Assembly (NCBI GenBank): GCA_026119855.1
Contig: JAOWBW010000482.1
Location: forward strand, 744,001-808,000
DNA from: Campanula takesimana
Lineage: Eukaryota > Streptophyta > Magnoliopsida > Asterales > Campanulaceae
Reading direction: 5' to 3'
Length of the DNA stretch: 64,000 bases
The position numbers and the translations under genes are program-made. The notes under the pieces are model-generated. The model saw nothing but the letters and a program-made list of their open reading frames with translations, was not told the origin of the DNA and made no database searches. Shown piece after piece: positions 56,250 through 64,000 of the stretch (the stretch's first letter is position 1; every line of letters starts with the position of its first letter).

Positions 56250-56460
56250 ACCGCACATTTGGTTATAAAAAATATAGCGTACTCCAACTTTACCACATAA
56301 TCGAGCGTACATGTCAATTTTGTTTCAAATAATCAATTTTCGTTTCAAATAATGCAACGTACTATAGAGTACGCTACATTATTTGAAACAAAATTGGCAA
56401 GTTGCTGGATTATGTGGTAAAGTTGGAGTACGCTATACTTGTTATAACCAAAGGTGTAGT
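56250..56460. mobile_element. Foldback (long hairpin) element
   Basis: The two arms are complementary over about 90 bp. The left arm contains GGTTATAA, then GCGTACTCCAACTTTACC, ACATAATC, AATTTTGTTTCAAATAAT; the right arm has the reverse complement in order. Arms meet near 56355 at GTACTATAGAGTAC. No TSD was settled. It resembles a MITE and would fold into a long RNA hairpin if transcribed. Confidence 0.75.
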
Positions 56461-56551
56461 ACATTCCATATATCGGTCGATCTCACTTTTCAGCATCCGC
56501 CACGTCATCAACCAAATTCCCCTCAAATTTCAAAATCAAATATATCAATAT

Positions 56552-56944
56552 CTATAAGTCAATCAAAAATTTGAGAACATTGATTTTCTCGTCTTGACGA
56601 GACGAATCGAATGACATCCCAGAAGGAAAGGTTTGAAACAAAAAATTATGAATAAAAGTAAAATTCTCAAAATATACTCGGATACACTTGGATTCAATAG
56701 AATAAGTATCTGTTGAATCCAAGTTCAATGCTGAAACACACTTGGGTTTAGCAGATAGATTCAGTAGATAATTGTCTACTGAATCCAAGTGCAATGTTAG
56801 ATTCAGTAGATGAGTATCCACTGAATCCAAGTTCAATATTGAAACACACCTAGGTTCAGTAGATAGATTCAGTAGGTAATTCTCTACTGAATCCAACTTT
56901 AATATTAGATTCAGTAGATGAGTATCCACTGAATCCATGTGCAA
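56552..56944 (-). CDS. Hypothetical ORF built of 36-residue repeats
   Basis: 130 residues. Two units of 36 residues (108 bp) are visible, built on LDSVDTHLLNL and LDS(V)(D/E)NYLLNLS followed by (K/R)CVS-(A/I)-LNLDS. Each unit contains a doubled LDSV...LLNL half-repeat. The period is a multiple of three, so the frame survives. The DNA itself is rich in GATTCAGTAGAT and its complement, so hairpins form and the protein could be a by-product of a DNA repeat. No family is recognised; treat as doubtful. Confidence 0.3.
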   Translation of the reverse strand: MHMDSVDTHLLNLILKLDSVENYLLNLSTEPRCVSILNLDSVDTHLLNLTLHLDSVDNYLLNLSAKPKCVSALNLDSTDTYSIESKCIRVYFENFTFIHNFLFQTFPSGMSFDSSRQDEKINVLKFLIDL

Positions 56945-57004
56945 TGTTAATAATAGTTATGGATTCAGTACCCAATCCACATGAATTCAGTACTGAGTCC
57001 AATG

Positions 57005-57067
57005 CGCTCACTTACGGCGTAATTACAAAAAACGCCACGGCGCTCACTTACGGCGTTAATTACAAAA
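57005..57067 (+). repeat. Short duplication of GCGCTCACTTACGGCG
   Basis: Two copies about 38 bp apart, each followed by TAATTACAAAA or close. Local duplication only. Confidence 0.6.
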
Positions 57068-57670
57068 CTGCAACCGCGCTTGTTTTACATTCGTACCCTC
57101 CGTGTTCACAAAGACGAACGAACAATTACGACAATGCCACTGCCACTTGTTTTAATGAAATTCCAATCTCAGACATTTATTATTTTCTAATCCAACAGCT
57201 GTAATTGGTTCCCATGGTTCTTATTTTATTTAGTTCTAATTGGAGCGCGACCCTATAAGTGTAATATTTTTGCAATGTCTATTGAAGTGGAATTTGGACA
57301 TTTATTTAGGGATTGTAGGATTTTCAATGGTCACCGCTAATCGCTTTTGGTCCCAAATCTTTGGGGTTGCGGCTCCATCTACCTAAACGACCGGTAATGG
57401 CATCTCCGCATAAATTCACATTCGTAGATCACGAGAAAGCAAAAACTTACAACCCAATCTAAAAAAAGAATTTTCTCCTGTGAACAAAAAAATGATGTAG
57501 TGACAACGGATGTACCAGCATTTCATCCCTATATGAGTACTCATTTTCAAAACTTGGGTGAAATAAAGAAAAATGACTTTAAAGCAATATCAGTAATTAA
57601 TATAAATAAATAGAGGTATTATCCACCTTGCAGACACGTACCATAGTAGTATTCAATAGATGATGATATA
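57068..57670. other. Gap upstream of the NAC promoter
   Basis: I see no supported gene or complete element. The start contains a short open frame with no recognised domain. Confidence 0.4.
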
Positions 57671-57798
57671 CTGCCTCTCTTCAAATAATCTCATTTCACT
57701 AGTCAAAGATGCATGCTTATACATTCATGAAAACTATAAATACTATTAATGACCCAAAAAAAATGGAAATAGACAGACTATCTTTAAGAACTAGGGAG
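57671..57798. mobile_element. Short Stowaway-like MITE
   Basis: CTGCCTCTCTTCAAATAATC at the left and AGACTATCTTTAAGAACTAGGGAG at the right are imperfect inverted matches, with TA on both sides. 128 bp, no ORF. Confidence 0.5.
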
Positions 57799-57851
57799 TA
57801 ATTATTAAAATCTTTGCGGAAAATATGCACTAATTTGCCAGAAATATTATA

Positions 57852-58119
57852 GTCCCTCCGTTGATGCTATATCCAGTTATTTTAAAGCACCATTTGATCG
57901 ATTGAATTTTAACTAAAGATGTAGGAAAATATAAATTATCCCTTAGTGAAATTATAAAATTTCTTATGGAATAATTACCAATCGGTACAATGTACTATAC
58001 CATCTGTTACACCAAATGCAATGTACTATCTAGTGACAACATAATGATATGTACTTTTAAGAAATGTTACAAATAAGCATATTGATCAAAGTGAAAATAT
58101 CATTCCGGGATGGAGCTAG
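57852..58119. mobile_element. Degenerate Stowaway-like MITE in the NAC promoter
   Basis: Left GTCCCTCCGTTGATGCTAT and right ATTCCGGGATGGAGCTAG match weakly as inverted repeats, with TA outside each. It would sit about 430 bp upstream of the NAC start codon. Confidence 0.35.
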
Positions 58120-58241
58120 TACTTAAATACAGGTTGTTTGTTTCATTAAGGGGCTTGAATATTGTTTCATATACATGAGGGAGTATCTTTGGATAATACA
58201 AAACCATATGGTCTAATGTGAAGCATTACACTTTGGTTGTG

Positions 58242-58249
58242 TTATATAG
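58242..58249 (+). promoter_or_regulatory. Putative TATA box of the NAC gene
   Basis: TTATATAG lies about 300 bp upstream of the start codon, in the right position for a transcript whose 5' leader begins near the (CT)n(AC)n tract at 58281-58312. Inferred from sequence and spacing only. Confidence 0.45.
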
Positions 58250-58280
58250 AAGACACATAGTAGGTAAGAGCTTTAGGAAA

Positions 58281-58312
<32 letters not shown>
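58281..58312 (+). repeat. (CT)n(AC)n microsatellite, probable 5' UTR
   Basis: A (TC)9 run passes into (AC)n. CT-rich microsatellites are frequent in plant 5' leaders; this one is likely length-polymorphic. Confidence 0.7.
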
Positions 58313-58546
58313 TCTCTAGGGTTACAAGTTTTAAACTCCAAACTTGTAGTTATAATCAAAGAAGAAATCTCCATGAACTCTTAAAGCATCCTTTCTTGTG
58401 TTTCTCATTTTTTTTTTCGTACTAAATAATTAGACAAAAGCTAGGGTTTACTTAGGTCAAAATATTGTTGAACCATAAAAGAATATACAAAGTAGTACTA
58501 CACAACTAGTTTAAGGAATTAAGTAGATAAATTAAGAAGGTTTTTA

Positions 58547-61500
58547 ATGGCAACGATGGAGGGAGAAGTAGTGAAGGATCAAGAAACACTTCCCCCGGGT
58601 TTCCGATTTCATCCCACTGATGAAGAACTCATCACTTCTTATCTCGTGAACAAGATTTCCGATGCTAATTTTACTGGACGGGCGATTACAGATGTTGACC
58701 TCAACAAATGCGAGCCTTGGGATCTTCCTGGTAAGTATCAACTCGGATCTCTAATTTTTCTATTTAAAAGCAACTTTATGTTTAATTTTTCTTTTCCTCA
58801 TCTTAGGTTCTAAACAACTTCTTCCTTGGTGTTGTATTCTAGCTGAAGAAATTAAAAATAAAAAAACGTTCTTCCAAACTTTTTTGTTATGAGTTTCATA
58901 AACATGGCACCTACATCAAGATATTTTAAATTATTATCAAGCCATATAAAAATTTGATAGTTTACCTTTATGAACTTTATATTGCAAGATACATGAACTC
59001 ACAAAATATTTAAAGGTTATTAAAAGAAAATAAATGCATAGCTGAAGAAAAGAACAAAAAAGTTTAAATGTTGGTTTTATCAAGCCATATACTAATTTTA
59101 ATTTTAAGAGTCATTTTCTTAAGCACTCTGTGGTTAAAAGAAAGTTTAAATGTTGGTTTTTGGTAAGAAAATTGGAGAGATCTATCTAACACACACAAAA
59201 ATATGCACAACTACGAATATTTCAGTGACATAAACATATGGTTTTCATTTTCCACTCTCTCCCATCACAAGGATTCTGGATTTTTTTTATTTACATTTTT
59301 TGTCACTGTAAGAGGTATGTTTCCAAAATTACATTATAGAATTTATGCCGTTCTTCCAAACTTTTTGTATTATGAGTTTCATAAACATGGCATATTTTAC
59401 TACATCAAGATATGTTTAATAAAATTATTACAAAGTTATATATAAATTTTATATTTTACCTTTATGAACTACATATATATATATATTGCAAAATAGATAA
59501 AAAAAATACATACTGTATATAATTGTTTTCAAAATGATAACAAATGCATTAAAAAAAATAATAGAAACGAAGTGAAAAAGGTTTATATGTTATGTATATG
59601 GATGGAAAGTCCAAACTACAAACAATTGATTACTTGTTCATATACATGTCAAATAGGTAAGGCAAAGATGGGAGAGAAAGAATGGTATTTCTTCAGCCTA
59701 AGAGATCGGAAATATCCAACTGGAGTCAGAACAAACAGAGCAACAAATACCGGATATTGGAAGACGACAGGGAAGGACAAGGAGATCTTCAACAGCGTCA
59801 CGTCGGAGCTAGTTGGGATGAAGAAGACTTTGGTATTTTACAGAGGGAGAGCCCCAAGAGGTGAAAAAACCAATTGGGTCATGCATGAATATCGTGTTCA
59901 TTCTAAATCTGGCTTCAGAACAAGCAAGGTAACATACTTCTATCATTTTCATTTGCCTTTTTTCTTAAACAAAAACATACTCCCTCAGTCCCTAATTGAT
60001 ATTCCACTTTTTTGACCAATAATTTTAGGTTAATTTAGTTATCTTTATTAATATCTAAAACTTATTATTGATACGCCATCAATAATACTATCTGTAACAA
60101 GTTTTAGATTTTCATTAGGATAATCAAATTATATGAAATTATTGCTCAAACTTTATTCCTAGTAACAACAAAAAAAAAAAAAAAATCAAAAGTGGAAAAA
60201 TTATTTTGGGTTGGAGGGAATATGTTTTTGGCCTATCAGGTCGAGTTAAGTTTAAATCACTTGTAACTTTTTCAGACAAAGTTTAATACATGAATTAATT
60301 CTAAACTTTGGTTTTGAATTATGAACTAAGCTTAGACTATATAGTACATGTTAAAGGAACCACTATCGATCATCTTTAAATAAAAAAGAGAAAAAAAATA
60401 AAGGAATTTTTATTTAAGATATTCTAGATACAAAGGAAAAAAAAACTCGATTTTGGCAGTCATTGATATTAGTAACTTCCTCAATAATTTGTTGACAAAA
60501 ATGTTGTGAGTATTTTGTGTCGCCAATATTTTTCACACTAAACTCCCTTAATCGTCTTAATTGTCAGACAATTTGGTTGCAACTCATAACTATGACAAGA
60601 TAAAATGTTAAATTCAGTATTTCTCTAATAAATTATAACTATCCTGTTTTTATCTTTTTACATTTCCATTCTTTTAAGTTTAGTGCACATAATATATAAG
60701 GAAAACACACACAAAAAAAAATAAATATGAACTGAAGGCTAGAAACATGATCATTTGCATTGCATGAGAATAATTCATTGTACAAAACTTGCAGGGTTTG
60801 AGCAGCAAGTCTCTATATTTTTGCTTCTGTTGATTATTAAAAGATGAAACTCAACTTTTTTTTTATTAATTCATAATGCCATGAAGGCTACAACTGGGCT
60901 TAAAAATAAGCTAACACAAATCTCCTTAACTTGATTCGAAATTGTGAGTTCTGCATGTGAATCTAACATCGGATACCGCTTGAGCTAGAACTCTTTGGTA
61001 AAGACGAAACTCAACCTAATTAACCCAAAACAATTATTCCATCCATCTCAAATAAACACTATATATCGATTTCTTTTTTTATCAATGTATGATAACATAT
61101 TAATGTTCGAATTGATGAGCAGGATGAATGGGTGGTATGTCGCGTATTCCAAAAGAGCGCGGGAGGAAAGAAGTACCCTTCATCAAGTCATTCAAGGTCG
61201 ATCATGAACACCTACAATCTCGATATAGGTGGTCATCATGCATCCGCCATGCCGCTAATGCCCTCCCAGATCATGCATGATCCCAATTACCAAAACTTCC
61301 CCATGGGAATGGGACGAAATTACATGACTAATGCTGAAATGGCTGAGCTTTCTAGGGTTTATAGAGGCAACTCCTCGACCCACATGAATATCCCTCTTCA
61401 ATCACAATTACTAAACTACCCTAATGGAGTGGGATCAGCTGGAGCCGGAAGCTTTACTATTTCCGGCTTGAACTTAAATCTCGGTGGCTCATCTTCTTCA

Positions 61501-61734
61501 TCACAGCCCGGTTTGAGAGGGGCGGCACCTCCACCTCAGCTGCCACCTCAGATGCCAAATCAGCAAGATGTTAATCCTTCGATTCTAATGACTAGCGGGC
61601 CTCTCGGGAATGAGAATGTCAACTATGGGGGAGATATGAATCATAATTCCAATGGACTCAACAACAACAACAATAATAGGTTTATGACGATGGACAATTG
61701 TGGTGATCTTGATAATTACTGGGCTCCGTATTAA
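58547..61734 (+). CDS. NAC-domain transcription factor, NAM/CUC-like subgroup (3 exons)
   Basis: Exons 58547-58730, 59657-59928 and 61123-61734 give a 355-residue nuclear DNA-binding protein. Introns are GT-AG (phase 1 and 0) at the positions usual for NAC genes. The NAC domain spans about residues 15-164, with all five subdomains: LPPGFRFHPTDEEL; DVDLNKCEPWDLPGKAKMGE; EWYFFSLRDRKYPTG and TNRATNTGYWKTTGKDKEI; VGMKKTLVFYRGRAPRGEKTNWVMHEYR; DEWVVCRVFQKS. The C-terminal activation-type region is Gly/Ser/Asn-rich, with GRNYMTNAEMAELSRVYRG, FTISGLNLNLGG and a terminal LDNYWAPY. The GYWKTTGKDKEIF stretch suggests ANAC038/039- or NAC100-like relatives, by memory only. Such proteins act in organ-boundary formation and senescence. 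No frame breaks. Met4 is an alternative start. No miR164-like site was seen in exon 3. Confidence 0.95.
58731..59656 (+). other. NAC intron 1
   Basis: 926 bp, GTAAGT donor and TAG acceptor, AT-rich. It contains a repeated theme (ATGAGTTTCATAAACATGGCA, near 58889 and 59370, and TACCTTTATGAAC twice), so an internal duplication of about 480 bp is likely. No gene. Confidence 0.85.
59980..60220. mobile_element. Stowaway-like MITE in NAC intron 2
   Basis: CTCCCTCAGTCCCTAATTGA at the left and its imperfect complement (TTATTTTGGGTTGGAGGGA) at the right, with TA flanks at 59978-59979 and 60221-60222. 241 bp. It sits about 50 bp inside the intron, and splice sites are untouched. Confidence 0.75.
60856..60999 (-). 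mobile_element. tRNA-derived SINE in NAC intron 2
   Basis: On the minus strand the element begins with a tRNA-like head: box A TAGCTCAAGCGG (60976-60987) and, about 35 bp on, a box-B-like TTTCGAATC (60933-60943). It ends in an A-rich tail (poly-T on the plus strand at 60856). A 16-bp duplication flanks it: AAAGATGAAACTCAAC on the left (ending 60855) and AAAGACGAAACTCAAC at 61000-61015, one mismatch. Length, polarity and target duplication all fit a SINE inserted by LINE-type machinery. Family not identified. Confidence 0.75.
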
Positions 61735-62040
61735 GTTAAAACATTTTATGTTCTAGTTATAGATATACTATGTGCTTTAAATTCTTCTTGAGTGTTTGTT
61801 GTTAGACAATTTCACATTTGTGCAGAGCCGATTCAAAATGTGAATGGTTAACTGCCTTGCAACTAGACTTGAATGTTTGTTAATTAGGAGTAAGTGGATT
61901 TATTTTACCTTGTTGTAGTTGTGGAAGGGACAAATTTAATTAGGCATAAATTTTGTACTTGTAAACCCTATAGCTAGTCCTTTCTGAATAATATATGGCG
62001 TTTACATTTTTGTAAGTGAATTCATTTCTCAAAGGCAAAG
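61735..62040 (+). other. NAC 3' UTR region
   Basis: AT-rich sequence after the stop. AATAATATATGG near 61987 could serve as a polyadenylation signal. End site not determinable. Confidence 0.45.
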
Positions 62041-62099
62041 AGACTCAACCTTGAACAACTCTATGATGAAGCAATATCACTTAGAAACTACATATGTCA

Positions 62100-62589
62100 C
62101 TCCATCTGTCCTTAAATAAATGTCTATTTTCAAATTTTTTTTGTCTCATATCCTTTTTAAAATAACTTTGTCACTAAATATTTTTTTTACTAATTTTATT
62201 TTCACAAGTCTCTTTATACTTGCAAAACTAAATTAATCTTTGGAAAGTGAATTATAATACTCCCTCCGTCCCATTTCAAATTGCAAAAGTTGTCAAAAAG
62301 GGTGTCCCAACTAAAATTGCAAAATCAAAAAATGGCAAGTTTTAACCCACTTGCACACTCACATCCACTAACCCACTAACTATTCTCTACCCCACTTTCT
62401 CTCTCCCACTCAACTATCAACACTCACAACACATCACCTTTTTCACTTTTTTTCCTTAATCATTTGCAATTTGAAACGGGACGGAGGGAGTATTATACAT
62501 GAAACTTAGCCTCTAAATTGTATAAAAGGTAGAGATTTTCAGATGTCTCTAAAAATGAAATTTGGATATTCATTTAGGGTTGGACGGAG
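62100..62589. mobile_element. Stowaway-like MITE carrying another MITE
   Basis: Ends CTCCATCTGTCCTTAAATAA and ATTCATTTAGGGTTGGACGGAG are inverted matches with TA at the right (62590-62591); the left flank has CA. Without the inner element it is about 260 bp. Same family as 7376-7628 by its ends. Confidence 0.7.
62260..62490. mobile_element. Inner Stowaway-like MITE
   Basis: CTCCCTCCGTCCCATTTCAA and its near-perfect complement bound 231 bp, with TA on both sides (62258-62259, 62491-62492). Being intact inside the 62100 element, it is the younger insertion. Confidence 0.88.
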
Positions 62590-62694
62590 TATATATTTCC
62601 AGTAAATATTTGTGTGCAGGGTTGATTCGGTCCATAATCAGCCATGCTTTTCTTGCGCATGGGCTGCTAATAAATTTCAAATTTAACAATGGAA

Positions 62695-63221
62695 AGACCA
62701 CAGAGAGACCAAATTGGTTTGGCCTCTGGAACTATCACATTCATATATAGCCTACTTGTCGTGCACTTCAGTAAATTAAAACAACCCATGTTGAACTTGA
62801 GCCATTGCAGTCTCCTTAAATTATTATAATTATCGATTTATTAACAACCCTAACTTTGTTAATGTTAGTTGTGTTATGTTCAGTTGGACAAGTTATATGT
62901 CCCAAATCTGATCCAGTTACCACCATGTAATTAAGAAAGTTTGAGTGTTTGGTTGGGTAAAAGAAATGAAATATAAATAAGAATATGTGGTGGCTTCATG
63001 AACAAAATTGCAGGTATGCGACAAGCGTCTCAAGACAACATATATATTGTGATTAATTACGTAGCAACGACTTTGTCGACTTATAGGGTCAATCATAGAT
63101 GTATAGTTGTTGCAAGGCCATTGTCAATAAGACTCCTCTTTCTCTAGAAACACAGACCAAGGAACCCTAGCTCATATACAGATGGATTCATGATTGGTAG
63201 ACAACTTGTCAAGCACTTCAC
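62695..63221 (-). other. Conserved block B: inverted homologue of block A
   Basis: Read on the minus strand from 63221, this matches block A colinearly over its full length, with small indels. The paired motif occurs at 63196-63221 (GTGAAGTGCTTGACAAGT) and 62748-62773 (ACTGAAGTGCACGACAAGT). No frame is conserved. It lies about 1 kb downstream of the NAC gene on the opposite strand. Function unknown. Confidence 0.75.
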
Positions 63222-63267
63222 TATATATAAATAGCAATAAAAATGTTTTTATCACCTTGAGAAGTCC

Positions 63268-63287
63268 GTGCGTGTGTGTGTGTGTGT
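63268..63287 (+). repeat. (GT)n microsatellite
   Basis: A short GTGTGT run within AT-rich DNA next to block B. No gene nearby. Confidence 0.8.
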
Positions 63288-63432
63288 TTTAACATGAATG
63301 TTTCTATTAAAGTTATGAATGAAAAAAGAAAAATTACCCTTGCTGAAAACACCTATTTCGGGGTTAAATGCCTTTATCTTCACCTTCCTGATCCGTAACA
63401 ACAAACTGTGCAAACGATGTGTTAACCTAGTC

Positions 63433-63560
63433 AGTGGCGGAATACGAAACAAATTACAGTGGGTGCGCAAGATATAGCGAGAATTGAACTTGGATCGTTT
63501 AGCCGTTAAAATAAAGCATTTAGCCACTACATGCTACACTAAATGATGCTGGTCAACACC
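63433..63560. mobile_element. Possible hAT terminus (CAGTGGCGGAATACG)
   Basis: CAGTGGCGGAATACGAAAC resembles the ends of hAT1 and hAT2. The following sequence, with GAGAATTGAACTTGGATC and TTTAGCC words, is common next to such ends. No second terminus was found, so the extent is unknown. Confidence 0.35.
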
Positions 63561-64000
63561 TTGTGTTTAAAACTCTATCTAGTTCACGAAGATGATTAAT
63601 TTGTTAAACGAAATGAAAGTTAAAAAAAAAAAAAAAAACACATGTGCATATTGGAGTGATTGATGAAGAAGCAAGTCTCCTGTGAGAACAAGGGGATCCG
63701 TCTCATGGTAGAGACGGGTCATTTTTGACCCATGACCTGGATCCATGACCCGGCAACCACCCATTGGCCCATTTTTTTATTTTTTTTGAGTTTTTATATT
63801 ATTTTTTTCGACTTTTCCGTCGTTTACCAAAAGTAATATTACCATAACTTAATGTAATGACTGTATACATATAAAGTAACATTGTTCATAAGTAAACGTA
63901 ACACCTGTTTTACAAAAACAAAAACTCGTTTTACCCATTTTTTCAAATGTAATACTAACTATAATTACGGGTAACCCAAACAATATCTAAATGTAATTAT
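63561..64000. other. Window end, no gene seen
   Basis: Contains CCGTCTCATGGTAGAGACGG (63698-63717), a short inverted repeat, then GACCCATGACC words and AT-rich DNA. It may be the edge of a MITE continuing beyond the window. Confidence 0.3.

Noticed and set aside
58544..58741. Minus-strand ORF over NAC exon 1
   Set aside because: Antisense to the conserved NAC domain; no independent support.
63433..63560. Second tRNA-derived SINE (box-B-like AGTTCAATTC on the minus strand)
   Set aside because: Box A spacing is poor, there is no tail or TSD, and the sequence abuts a CAGTGGCGG hAT-like end.

Overview
The window is nuclear DNA of a flowering plant, most likely a eudicot. It carries one clear host gene, a NAC-domain transcription factor with canonical GT-AG introns near the right end (58547-61734, + strand). 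Almost everything else is plant transposable elements: Copia and Gypsy LTR retrotransposons, giant Tat/Ogre-like elements, hAT transposons, Stowaway-like MITEs, a TRIM-like element and a tRNA-derived SINE. I cannot name the species.

Layout. 1-0.8 kb: 3' end of a Copia element and a scrap of a second Copia reverse transcriptase. 0.8 to about 4.2 kb: hAT element hAT1, with a transposase broken by one stop codon. 4.4-9.0 kb: TRIM-like element, four Stowaway-like MITEs, a conserved gene-free block (A, 5847-6425) and a 315-bp hAT MITE. 9.2-32.4 kb: a three-level nest. hAT2 (9198-32353) contains a 19.8-kb Tat-like element, Tat1 (12189-32036). Tat1 contains a Gypsy element, Gypsy1 (20443-29199), whose 3' internal part is replaced by a second copy of its own left flank. 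33.5-43.0 kb: a second Tat-like element, Tat2, carrying a 0.8-kb hAT MITE. 43.1-56.1 kb: another nest. Copia2 is split by an Ac-like hAT MITE (46020-55334), which holds a gag-only Gypsy element (46117-54380). 56.1-58.5 kb: foldback, a 108-bp coding-frame repeat, MITE remnants and the NAC promoter. 58.5-61.7 kb: NAC gene with a MITE and a SINE in intron 2. 62.1-64 kb: a MITE within a MITE, then block B (62695-63221), an inverted homologue of block A.

How the parts relate. Target-site duplications give the order of insertion in both nests. In Copia2, removing the hAT insertion and one copy of its TSD restores the reading frame. Tat1 and Tat2 are both on the minus strand. They share a tRNA-Arg-type primer site and a polypurine tract, lack recognisable pol, and share two hairpin motifs downstream of gag with compensatory changes. 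The gag-only Gypsy belongs to the same family as Gypsy1 and probably depends on such relatives.

Most unusual: the inverted pair of conserved ORF-free blocks A and B on either side of the NAC gene, each with two copies of a roughly 22-nt motif; the covarying hairpins of the Tat elements; and the duplication inside Gypsy1. All identities were judged by eye; no alignment, folding or database search was run.
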